Shown piece after piece: positions 45,535 through 57,179 of a stretch of 64,000 nt of DNA. Numbering within the stretch: the stretch's first letter is position 1; every line of letters starts with the position of its first letter. This stretch comes from Cordia subcordata (Eukaryota > Streptophyta > Magnoliopsida > Boraginales > Cordiaceae), in NCBI GenBank assembly GCA_028554755.1, contig JAPTOF010000016.1, forward strand, positions 5,865,001 through 5,929,000, read 5' to 3'. The notes below the pieces were generated by a model, which did no database searches, was not told the origin of the DNA, and saw only the letters and a list, made by a program, of their open reading frames with translations. The translations under genes were made by a program, and so were the position numbers.

Positions 45535-48500
45535 ATGGCTTCCCACAGCTCTCTCACGCTGCTCTTTATCCACATTGCCTTGTTGGCACCACTATGCTTT
45601 GCTGGAGATCCCTTTGCTTTCTACAACTTTGAGGTCTCTTACATCACTGCTTCTCCTCTTGGTGTACCCCAACAGGTTCGTTAGATCTCTCTTCATCTTC
45701 TCTCTTATGTATATGGCCGTGTAAATTTTTGTAATTTTTTCTCCATTTCTTTTTCCCATGTGGGTATGCTTTATTTTTAGTTAAAAATGATGGGTTTTTG
45801 TTTAGATTGGAGAAAGAATGAATCTTTAGTTTTCTCTGTACAGATATGTCTTTTATGAAGTTATTGGTACTTGTTTATATATTTTTCCTCCCATTTTTTG
45901 ATGTTTGTATGCTTTTATTTAAATTGTAAGTGATGAATTATGTGTAGATCGTGAAAAGATTGGGTCTTTAGCTTCAGATCTATGAAATGGGGTGTTAAAG
46001 TTTGGAACTCTGAGTATATGACTGTAGTTTGAGGTTTATGGTTTACTGGGTTTTGGAAAAATGTGGAGCATTTATACAGGGCTTACGAGTTTTACTCTGC
46101 ATTTATTTGAAACTGCAGGTTATTGCTATAAATGGAAAATTTCCGGGGCCTACAATCAATGTGACGACTAACAACAATGTTGTTGTCAATGTGAGGAACA
46201 AATTAGATGAGGACCTGCTTCTACATTGGTGGGCTTTTTTTTTTACAGCATTTTTGGAAATGTTGGTTAGCGATTTTTGTTATTTGGAGTGTTGTTAATG
46301 GCTTAGGGTGTGATGTCTGAGACAGGTCGGGTGTACAGCAAAGGAGGACTTCTTGGCAAGATGGGTTGCTCGGCACAAATTGTCCCATTCCTTCAAAGTG
46401 GAATTGGACTTACCAATTTCAGGTCAAGGATCAGATTGGAAGCTTCTTCTACTTCCCTTCACTCCATTTTCAGCGTGCCTCGGGTGGTTTTGGTAGCTTT
46501 ATTATCAATAACAGGCCTGTTATCCCAATTCCTTTCGATACCCCATATGGCGATATCACAATTGTGATTGGTGACTGGTACACCAGAAACCACACAGTGA
46601 GTGTAGTACATTACTAGTTATGCACTAATAGCTTTCTTTGTTTATTTTCAAAAGTGTTGCTTGTCTAAAAGATATTTACTTGTGTGATTCCAGGCTTTGA
46701 GGAAAACCCTTGAAGATGGGAAAGATCTTGGGATGCCAGATGGTGTTCTGATAAATGGAAAAGGACCTTACAGATACAATGATACTATTGTCCCTGATGG
46801 TATTGACTATGAAACAATTACTGTCCACCCCGGTGAGTTACACAAAGAACAGAAATAATTGTTATATTACTTTCTTTGTTAGCGGGAAATTACTTTCAGC
46901 TATTTGTTTGAAGGGTTTTTGTATTAGTGAAAAATCTATGCCTTAGCTTAAGTGGCTTTACAGTTTCTGTTAAGTTGCATAGTATTGCAAATTCAATTGA
47001 AACAGCAAGCTACATAGTGTCTTCCAACTTGCCTAAATCGTGAAAGATCCAACTAATTTTTATTTCTTTTCCAAATGCATTCTTATTCTATCTGTGTGTT
47101 TTGGTCCACGGACCAAATCTGTGGCTTGTATCCTTTTTCTCATGGTAGCACTAATCCTACATCTCTATTAGGATCCATGTATCCATATGGTGTTACATTA
47201 TCAAATATTAGTATCAGATAAAATCTTTTTTATGCTAACTTTCTTTTAACAGGACAATAAAATGTTTTGCATTTCTTCGACAGAGTCAAAGTTTCTTCAT
47301 CACTTTGTTGTTCAGAAAGAAAGAGGGAAAAATTCATCTATAATTGCAACAATGATGAACTCCATATGCCCTTTGTTTCTGTAGGCAAAAGAGAATTGAG
47401 AGAAAAGACTATATATATTGATATGTAAGCGAAAGAGAATTGAGAGAAAAGACTATATATTTTGATATATATGCAAATACTGAGTGCCTTATATAGGTAT
47501 CTGTCATAATGATCAAGTAACTGATAAAGAAAGCATGCTAAGCTAATCAATTAGGCCTAAACTGGTGCAAATTAAGCATCCTAGTCCATGGACTAATATA
47601 TGCTAACACTAAGTGTTTCTATCCCTTCTCTGGGACTTAGATCGAAATGTCAACAATTTCCTTCCTTTATTTATTGTATTTAAGCAGCTAACGTTATGAT
47701 GATCTGCAGGTAGGACTTACCGAATTCGTGTAAGCAATGTTGGAATTTCAACCAGTTTGAACTTCAGAATTCAAAATCATAACCTGCTGTTAGCAGAAAC
47801 AGAGGGATCGTACACAGTTCAACAGAATTATACTAGCTTAGATATCCATGTTGGTCAAACATATTCCTTTTTGGTAACGATGGACCAGAACGCTAGTTCC
47901 GATTACTATATAGTTGCCAGTGCTAGGTTTGTAAATGAATCACAATGGCAAAGAGTCACTGGTGTGGGAATCTTGCATTATACAAACTCAAAAGGAAAGG
48001 CATCTGGTCCTCTACCAGATCCACCTCAAGATCAATATGACAAAACCTTCTCAATGAATCAGGCAAGGTCTATCAGGTCTGTATGTCCTCTTATCCGTTG
48101 GTACTGGAAAGCAAGTAGCTTAGATTCTGTTTTCTCAAGAATTTAAGAAATCTTTCCTCTCAATTTTTGTGATAATGCTAGGAACAACCTTCCTCTGCTT
48201 GCTTTAATTTCTTTTTAGTGATGAAATATGAGAATTCTCTCAGAAGTGGAAAGGTTTTGAAAATTGTTAGGGACATATGGTCATTGCTATTGAAGAATAT
48301 TATGAGAATACTTGGTATGTGCGATTCCTCCCAATGGGGAGAGGGGTTGTTGGTGGTGGAGTGGATATAATGAGAAAGAACCCAGATATGATGTGTCTTC
48401 AAGAGTTGGAGGAGATTGTGTTTGGATTCAGATTAAATAATATTTGCATTATCTGTAACCCCAAGTTTTCTTGAATTTTGTGGATAACGTTTGGAAATCA

Positions 48501-50796
48501 TGTTAAAAATCTGATAACTAATTTCAGTTAAGAGAGCTCCTTACAGTTTATGAATGGTTATGATCTTTAATTGTGTTTTTCTTTTTGTTTTGGTCAAGTA
48601 GGTTATTATGCTTTGCCTCACTTTTTTGATTTTATTTTGCTTCCAACTATGCAGGTGGAATGTGACTGCTAGTGGTGCTCGTCCAAATCCTCAAGGATCT
48701 TTCAGATATGGTTCAATCAACGTGACACAGGTATATGTGCTTAGAAACAAGCCACCAGAGAAAATTAGTGGGAAAAGACGAACTACACTCAGTGGGATTT
48801 CATTTGTCAATCCTAAGACACCAATCAGGCTTGCTGACCAATACAAGTTGAAAGGAGTGTATAAACTTGATTTTCCCACTAGACCACTGACAGGACCACC
48901 TCGGATGGAAACATCTGTCATCAATGGTACTTATAGGGGATTTATGGAGGTGATATTGCAAAACAATGACACCAAAGTGCATACATATCACATGAGCGGA
49001 TATGCCTTTTTTGTTGTTGGGTATTGCTGGCCTTCTCTTCTATTTATTATTTTCGTGAAATCTTTATGAGAATATGGTTCATTCAGCATTTGCTAATGCT
49101 TGCACTTTGATTAAATGTACTTGCAGGATGGACTACGGTGAGTGGACAGAAAACAGCAGGGGTACTTACAACAAGTGGGATGGAATTGCTCGCACTACAG
49201 CCCAGGTAACCGGAAAAGATTCTGCGGTACTGTTTATTTGTCTCCTTGCTTGCAAATCCTTAGGATGTAGCCATCCTTACTAACAAGTAGAGTCTTCATG
49301 AACTTAATGTTTCAAACCTTGCTGTTGCTCTTCCAATTTCCAGACCAGATGCAACAGAGGCTGGGTTGTTTGTAGTGTATTTTATTAGACAAACTTGGGC
49401 CTTGTTTGGATTAGCTTTTTCTAAGAGCACTTATTTGTATAACTTTTGAAAATGTGTTCTTTAGAGAAGCACAAATTTTTAGCTTCAGGACAAAAGCTCA
49501 AAAACTAGTTTTTCTAAGAGTTTAAGCGTTTCCTGGAAGTCAATCCTTGTACTAATTGCAAAAAGAAATGCTTTGTTTCATGTGGAAAAGCCCATCTGAA
49601 CAGGACGTTAATATAAGAGATCTTTTTCTGCAGAAAGCATAAAAGGATTCTTATTTTTAATGTGCCATATCAATTTAGCGTGCATTCTTCTTGAACTTAA
49701 TAATTTAATTTACTTGGTTTCTAACCTAATGCTCCTAAACATTAAGAGAAGATGACCAATGCCTTTCATTTCTTCATGTGTGCTTTCACTTTTTGCCAAC
49801 TATTACTTATTTCTCCTTTTGTAAGTTTTCTTATTCATTTGAATATCTCCAAGAACGAGGATAATAGAGTATAGGTTGATTCCCTAAAATCTCATGTTAC
49901 ATATTAGCTAAAGTTATTCCGTTTTGGTGGTTGTAGGACCTTCTATGCTTGAGTGAAATTCACTTGTAGACTTGCACATGCAATGAGTCTTTAATTTCAT
50001 TTTACCTTTTTCAAGTCGTTTATTGATAAACACAAGGGTGTTTTCTGCATCTGAATGCCTTCTTTGTAATCGTAATTGCTTATGCTATACCCGTAAAAAT
50101 ATAAGTAGGTCTAGCTGAGTCATCAGAGAATTTGGACCCCTTAAAAGAAAAAGTGTTGTCACTAGATGAAATGTAAAATATGCTTACAAACTCTGTAGTT
50201 AGGAGATGCGCCCTCTTTATGTGTTTGTATTAATGTGTCTGTATACTAAGATGAGCTTTTGCTTAATTTTATGACTTAGACTTTTTATTTTTATTTTTTA
50301 TTTAGATAAAACCCCAAGATGCATCGGGAATCCAATCCAACATTTTATAATGGTTTTCATCTGTTTGTTCTGTTTTAGGTATATCCTGGAGCATGGACAG
50401 CAATACTGGTTTCCCTTGACAATGTAGGAACTTGGAACCTGAGGACAGAAAACCTCGACTCATGGTATCTTGGCCAAGAGACTTACGTTAGAGTTGTTAA
50501 TCCAGAACCAAATAACAAAACAGAGTTGCCGATGCCTGACAATGCGCTTTTCTGTGGCGAGCTCAGCAAATTGCAGAAGTATGTCTCCAAACCAAATTTG
50601 TATTTGTTTTAGATAAACTTCATCATATTTGTGACTGTACCTGTTTTGAGTAACCCCTTCAATGACATTCTATATCTTTGCCATTTTCAGGCCACAAGAT
50701 ATATCATCTGCAACATCTTTCAGGAGCCACGGGTCCAAGATGCTTCTCCCTCTGTTTCTGATGATATCTGCGCTGATTTACAGTTTCCAACAGTAA
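45535..50796 (+). CDS. SKU5: SKU5/SKS multicopper-oxidase-like, GPI-anchored cell-surface protein
   Basis: Nine exons: 45535-45675, 46119-46228, 46326-46596, 46694-46832, 47710-48076, 48655-49020, 49127-49205, 50379-50578 and 50691-50796, giving 592 aa, the length of SKU5. A signal peptide ends near CFA/GDP (residues 23-26). Three cupredoxin domains follow, with hallmarks such as VIAINGKFPGPTIN, HWSGVQQ, TSWQDG, GTNCPIP, TYRIRVSN and MDYGEW. The copper-ligand His positions of laccases are largely replaced (HWSG for HWHG; YHMSGY for FHLHGY), so oxidase activity is doubtful, as known for the family. Many N-glycosylation sites are seen. The C terminus is a Ser-rich stretch, then a hydrophobic tail ending SFQQ, a GPI-anchor signal like that of SKU5. 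The family acts at the wall/plasma membrane in directional cell expansion. SKS paralogues cannot be excluded; the anchor and the ATGTAA leader favour SKU5. Confidence 0.93.
49396..49611. repeat. MITE-like element in SKU5-like intron 7
   Basis: The left end GGGCCTTGTTTGGATTAGC and the right end CCCATCTGAACAGGACGTTA are imperfect inverted repeats. It is the same family as the elements in the TPP and invertase introns. Confidence 0.5.
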
Positions 50797-51375
50797 TTTT
50801 TCCCGTGATGCCTGTTTTATATTGTATGCGGGAGCTCGGATGCTTTGCATATGTGAGACTTAGGGTGTGTAATTTTAGTCCTGTTGATATGAATCTTTCA
50901 CCATCTTAACATTATTGGGATTCTTCTTTTATTTATTGGGATTTTTCATTCTTTTAGAAACTGTGTGTATTTGGTGTAATGAAATATCATCCATTCTCAA
51001 TACAATTTAACATTCTTAAGTTTAGCAGCATCGCAGTGCTGTAATTTATAAACCAGTTTCTCATTTCCCCCCTGTTTTCCATCTCATATGCCTCCCTCTC
51101 CCCCCTTTTCTTTTCATGCTTATTTTAACTTTAATTTTTCTTGATTGAGATAGCGTTAGAGTTGATATTCTAACAAATTTCTAATATTCTTTTTTACTGA
51201 AACAGCTTATAAATGCATTTTATTGGAATAAGATAACAGCTTATAAGCTCTTAGGGAGTACGAATCTTGTGAGCTTAGAGGAGTCCGGCCAAATACCTTC
51301 TAGCAGCATGACCAAAACTCAAATTTTGAAGTCTTTTAGTCTGCAAAGTTTGTTGATTTAAAATTTTGCAGATTC
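50797..51375. other. SKU5-like 3'UTR and flank
   Basis: The 3'UTR probably ends near 51000-51015. No other gene was seen in this stretch. Confidence 0.5.
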
Positions 51376-51379
51376 CTCC

Positions 51380-52100
51380 TTTATAAAAAAAATAGAGGGC
51401 ATACCCCTGATGCAAAAAATTATGCGATCATGTCATTGTGATCAAGATTGTACAGCCTGAGCCAACACATCTTTGACATTGCTCTTTACTTGGATAATTT
51501 CCTGGAATTTTCATTCTTGAGAAAATTTTCAATTCGAGTGTACTTGGAATTTTCTTTCAATAGCTGTAAGATTTTTAACTACTTCATAAATCAAATTAAA
51601 TTTTGTCACACTAAATGAAATTTGCTGTACTACTAAGGTACTCTCTTAAAAGGAAACGATTAAATTAAAAACACGGAAGGACTTAAAGACCTCCCTTTTC
51701 TTTACAACAGAAATAGTGTTTCAGACATTTTCCTCCCTTTACAAAAAATACAAGAACATGTCTTTGATGCATAAACTTATGCAATTAACATATGATTGTG
51801 TGATCGAAACTGTGTAGCCTAAGCCAACACATCTTACATTGCTCTTCACTTGGACAATTTCCTTGAATTCTCATTCTTGAAAAAATTTTCGATTCAAGCA
51901 TACTTGGAATCTTTCTATCAGTAGCTTTAATATCTTTATCTATAATTCATGAATCAAATCAAATTTTGTCACACCTAAGTGAAATTGGTTGTACTATTCC
52001 TATTGTCTTTTAAAAAGAAATGGTTAAAGAAAAGTATGAAGGAAAAGGATCGGAGACCACCCTTTTTCTTTCCAACAATGGAAAGAGTGTATCAACTATT
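51380..52100. repeat. Diverged ~360-bp tandem duplication
   Basis: Two adjacent units share a long run of landmarks: ATGCAAAA/ATAAACTTATGC, GCCTGAGCCAACACATC at 51455 and GCCTAAGCCAACACATC at 51817, ACTTGGA.AATTTCC, ATTTTGTCACAC and GGAGACCACCC/AAAGACCTCCC. The offset is 362 bp. Neither unit codes for protein. The origin is unknown. Confidence 0.8.
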
Positions 52101-54780
52101 TAAAGACAATATGTCACTAGTCTCAATTGCTTTCTTGTTAAAGGTGAATATGGCATGCAAATGCCCAACATGTTGGAGTTAAGGTTGGCATATCGATAGG
52201 GCATCATTTTGGTAAGCAAAAATACTAAAAGAAAAGTTCATAGTAGGGACATCTTTCAAAAATTTCTCAGAGTAACAAATTTTTTTTTCTTTTTGAGTCT
52301 GAAGTAAAAAATGTTATAGAAAGACACAAAATTTCGCTTTTAACGAGTAGAATCCTATGCATACTCTCAACTTTACAAGTCACGCTTGCTAAATTAAATC
52401 TCAATAGTCACAAAAAGAGGAAAAAAAAAAAAAAGAAGAAGAACGCTAAGGAATCGTTTATGTTGGTTTTTTTTTATTTTTTTCTTTTCCCTTTTCCATG
52501 AAAAAATATTTTTTCTTAAAAAGTGAATTTTTTTTTTGTAACAAGCATTTGGCTTGGCTTTTTATAAAATACCAAAACCTTGGAAAAACTTAAAATTCAA
52601 CTTTCCAAAAGCAAAAAATTTTAATTGTTCAAAAAAGCCTTTTCTTATACACTTAAAAAAAACCAATTCGACCATAATAATGAGTGATTTCACAATTATG
52701 CAAAGTGGATTCACATTTGACCATTCCCTCTATTATTGTTTGTCAACCTTTGAATCTTGAAGAGGAAATATTAACACTTTTTTCCCTCACGAAGACGATT
52801 AATTTTCAGATGTTACTTTCCAAATGTTAACAGATTGTGGTCCAATCATGTTCATTTTTTTTGCTTTACCCATATCTTTTGGTGATGTACAGATTGCTTC
52901 ACAGACACTTTGAATTTGTATAGATGATGCCATAGTAGCACTTCAACAGAAACATTATTATATAAGTCTGATTAATAATATGTCTTAATGGAGTGGATTA
53001 AACAGTCTTTCAAAAGGCTTTTAAATAATAATTTGATCTCTCATAAAAAGGGACAAATAGAAAGAAACTGAAAAGGTTTAGACAAAGAATTAACTCTTCT
53101 AAATGCCCCCTTTTTCCTATTCTGCATTGATCTGCCATCCTACTTTAATGTTCTTAATGTTTAGCACTTAGCTGGAGCTTAAGAGGCAAGATGATATTTG
53201 CTGTAGCTATTTTATCGAGTAATGAATGAGTAGAGTTTTGGTTAGAAGTAATATTATTGAACATGAGTTGTTAATTGTTTGGGCTTTACGTTTTTTTTCA
53301 ATTGTAAAACTTAAACCAATTTTAAAGGTCATATTGAGGTAGCAACAATATGGGGGACACTTTGACAAACAAAGAGAAAAATAACTTTCATCAAGATGTA
53401 AAATTGTTTCATCAAAGCCTTTTTGCAGAAGCCAAATTTTGGAGCTCATTCCTTTTCTTGTTTTAAACTTTTTCTTGCCCTTATTTTTCACTTTTATCTA
53501 GGAAATCAACTGGTATAAACAACTTAAGTTTCATGTTCCAACTCGCATAACTTGCTTTTAAATATCTAAAAGTCGAACGGAATATACTCTTAATCTTGCA
53601 GACAGTAAGTCCTAACAATCATACATGTGGCAGCTTAAAAATTTTCCATCATTGCAAAGTGATGCTCTTTCGGAGTTGAGTTTCTATATCTATTGAGATC
53701 ATTCTTGCACATGGTGTAAAGTTGTTGTGGCATATATTGTTCATTGCCTTTGCACTTCATATGTATGAACCAAATTTGAAGAAGAGAACAGATCTTAATT
53801 TAACTAAAACTACTTTTTGCTATGTCACAATGCCAAGGTATATATTATTACATCTTTTATGTGTAAGAATTAATCAAGCTAATTTTGTAAACCCTCATAT
53901 TTTTCACTTATCTCATTTTTATATTTATGATTTCTGATGGATGTTATCTAGCTTGACAAGATTAATCTTTTTTTTTTTTTGGCTTGTCAATTTGCTACAG
54001 TTGGATGGGTTAATTATTAAATGCCACTTATTAAAGGATTATTTACCATAGCAAAAATCAAAAGTCGTACAAATTCTCATGGTTTTCAAGACTATTTCAA
54101 CTTATTAAGAAACTTTCGTATTCCATAAAACATATTGTTTGGCAAATACTAGAACCTTCATTTTCCAAGCAAAGCCAGCTAGGTTATTTGTCTAGTGATG
54201 TTAAAACACACAAACGCTCGTACAAACTAAATTTCTTTTTATAAAATTAATTTTTCAGATTACAAGTAACCTAAATTAATTTGAGATCTGGAATTTAATC
54301 TTTCTTTCATTATTTGACTACAGTTTGCAAGAACAGAAGAAAATTTTCACTTGAAGTAAGTATAAAGCCGAGTAATTGATGGCATTATAAGCTCGCACGT
54401 GATTCATGACATGATGATTTACAAAACTAATTCTTCTAATTAATATCAAATGTAAAACTGTAATTGGCAGCATATATACTTGATAAATGTACTGACGTAA
54501 GAAAAAGGAGAGAAATGTTTGACATTAAAACATGAGATAAATCAGAGATTCAAAATAAAGAAATAAATAAACAAAAAGTTGAGGAAATATTTGAAAAAAG
54601 CATTTAAAAGTAAAGAGGTTCTGAAGACCACATAACAGAAAGTACGCATGAACAGTTCCACAAGTACATGCTAGACAATATATTATAACCACGATTAGGG
54701 TGCTCTCCATTAGCAGATAGGCTTCAAGAAATCAGAGTGTTAGACTTTGCTGTCATCGAGAGAGAGAGAGATTCTCGTTT
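52100..54780. other. Intergenic DNA between the convergent SKU5-like and YABBY genes
   Basis: AT-rich with T-runs (52270-52560) and scattered short open frames without family signature. The YABBY 3'UTR occupies the right end. It holds a (GA)n run at 54760-54772. Confidence 0.6.
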
Positions 54781-54786
54781 TCTTAA

Positions 54787-56325
54787 TTAGTAGGGAGAAA
54801 CGCCTACATTCGCTGAAGCAAAATACCCATCCTTCACGAGAACACCCTCAGCATCCTACAAAAATTAGCAAAAACATTAACTCAGGAAAATAAAAGAAAT
54901 AATGATGATTTTTTTTACGATATGAGAAATTAAATTACGATGAACCGTTTAAACATTTCATTGTGATTATACTATTATTAATGAATTTTTCATATAATGT
55001 TATGAAATTACGAGAAATCCGAATCAGCATAGCAGTGGATTTACCTGTTGGCGCACATTATTAGTCTTCTTTACAGTCTGATCCGGCACGAGACCAAATT
55101 GAATATGTGGGAAGTGGGCCCACTAGATGCAAAAACAGGACCAGATTAGTGCAATATTAACATACTTTAAGATTCCCTAATCGTCAATGAAGAAGCGTAA
55201 AAAGTTAACCCTAGTTTAGCAAAACAAAAAAAAAAGTAAGGAAAAAAAGAGAAACCCTAGAAGCTAATTTTCATATACGCTTATTGAATTTACATTCTTT
55301 GCAGCTGCACTGAAAGCTTCTCTGTGGCTGATTTCTGGATTTGCAGCTTTGATACGTTGGATTTCTTCCCTGGAGAAAGAACTTATACATTAGCTAGCTT
55401 GATATAGATTAACAAGACACAACACTAAGAGATTTATAAAAGCAATTTTTTTGTAAAAGCACTTTTGCTCATTTTGACATGAAAAACTTACTTGATGAAG
55501 CGGTTATAAGCAGAGGGGACTCTTTGTTTCTTCTCTGGAGCTGCAACACATTGACATACACACACAACAAACATATCAAAATCACAGTTTGCTGACTTTT
55601 CATCTTCTCTCCACTGTCATTTCATCATATCATATCTTAGTTTCTCGCCAATCTATGAACCCTCATCACTTTTCCCCAATTCTTTTTTCTTTTGGCACAC
55701 AAATAATGTAAAAAATCACAAAAAACGTGCAGCTTTCTAGTTTCTTGTTAATTAACTGTACACACAAATCTCTATGGTAATCAAAATTGTAGGGTAATAT
55801 AACAATTAAATTAGATATTGAGAAATAAAAAGATGATGTTTTCTGATGACCCCAGAAATTTTCTGCAATGTTTCTCTGGGTAGATTAAAGAAAATGATGA
55901 ATTCTTATTCAACAATTAGCTAAAGCATGGCATAGTATTGAAACCATTTATAGCTGGCCCTTTCCATTATAACAGTCTAGAATGTGTCAGCAAAAGAAAT
56001 TAAAAAAGAAAAAAAAAGAGCTGGAACTAATTATAGGGTTTCAGAAGATGATTCCCACGTCTGTTGATAATCGGAGGACTCGGGAGCTCATTACACCTCG
56101 CTCGAGCTAGTAGGGACAAGTCAGCAGTGGCAGTTTGATTTCTGAGAAAATTCGCGGTTGGGTTTGCAATTTCTTCCTGCAATAATAATTTAACGAACAA
56201 AATGAAGAATGAAACAATCAGTAACACTCTAACGCAGCACTCACAGAGGAAGAAATTATCCAGGATATTTTTAGGAACGTTAGCTTTTCTTCCTCTTACA
56301 ACCGTAAATATAACTTCCGTAATCT

Positions 56326-56364
<39 letters not shown>

Positions 56365-56931
56365 CGTACAGCGTGGGGATTAAATTGAAAATGATTTGCA
56401 CACCTCTGTAAAGTTATTTTGGTGGAATTGAAACTTTTTATTTTCCAAGAAAACCAGGAAAGCAACGCCATAGATGTACTGAAACATGCATAAATACCAG
56501 AAAATTATGCGAAGCTGGGGAGAAAAAGCCATGGCCAAAGTGAGGCTGGTTAGCCGAAGAAGGCAGAAGCAATCCGCGCATGTTGATGGGCAAGAGGTTG
56601 GTGCAATGGCCACACCGAACTGTCACAGTCTTGAACAAACTTGTACATGGAACACTCACCTGTGTGACCAAACAAAAAGCTAAGGATCCCACAAAAAAAA
56701 AAAAAAGAGAAACAGAAAAAAGAAAAAAGAAAAGAACCCTAAAATGTGGGGCATAAGATAATCAAGAGAAAAAAAGGGGGAGAAACAAACAAAACAGAAT
56801 AGTAGGATGATGATAATATATACAGCAAGGACAGTGTCACAAATGTTGCAATGCACATAGCACAGCTGCTCTGGAGGAGGGTTAAGCTGCTGGTTATCCA
56901 ATGACAAAGCTGCTGATGATGAGGAGGACAT
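54787..56931 (-). CDS. YAB1: YABBY transcription factor, FIL/YAB1 (YAB3) type
   Basis: The protein is a nuclear DNA-binding regulator of abaxial identity and blade growth in lateral organs. Seven exons on the minus strand: 56931-56824, 56659-56498, 56176-56059, 55540-55492, 55369-55294, 55122-55045 and 54855-54787, giving 219 aa with all junctions in frame. The C2C2 zinc finger uses C28/C31 and C52/C55 (CNIC and CGHC) with [14 protein letters not shown] between. The HMG-like YABBY domain (about 130-182) reads [18 protein letters not shown], then [19 protein letters not shown] and [14 protein letters not shown]. The C terminus SANVGVSPY and the middle LEEI.NP segment point to the FIL/YAB1/YAB3 subfamily rather than CRC, INO, YAB2 or YAB5. 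It starts at the first ATG of a Ser-rich N terminus. Intron 2 holds a (TA)n microsatellite. No lesion was seen. Confidence 0.95.
56326..56361. repeat. (TA)n microsatellite in YABBY intron 2
   Basis: About 17 TA dinucleotides lie between exons 2 and 3 of the YABBY gene. It is likely to vary in length. Confidence 0.9.
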
Positions 56932-57165
56932 TTCGATTCTGTGTGTGTGTGTGGTGTGTGTTTTTATGGGGGTTTTGAATTTATTTGGCTGCTGTTGTGA
57001 TTGATTTGATTTGAGTGATTGATTGATGTGGCTTTGACAGATGAATTAACAAACACCCCGATCTTGGATCTCTCTTTTCTTGACTATGTGAGCTAAAGGA
57101 AGCAGCAGGAAATGGAAGAGAGAGGTAAACTCATAGGAGAGAGGGAGGGGTCTCCGCTTGGTACA

Positions 57166-57173
57166 GTATATAC
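57166..57173 (-). promoter_or_regulatory. TATA-like box of the YABBY gene
   Basis: GTATATAC lies about 235 bp upstream of the YABBY ATG on the minus strand. The leader between holds a (GT/AC)n run next to the ATG and GA/CT-rich DNA near the presumed start. Confidence 0.4.
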
Positions 57174-57179
57174 TGGGGT

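Noticed and set aside
48178..48474. Overlapping short ORFs downstream of SKU5-like exon 5
   Set aside because: They lie within the intron 48077-48654 and have no family signature.
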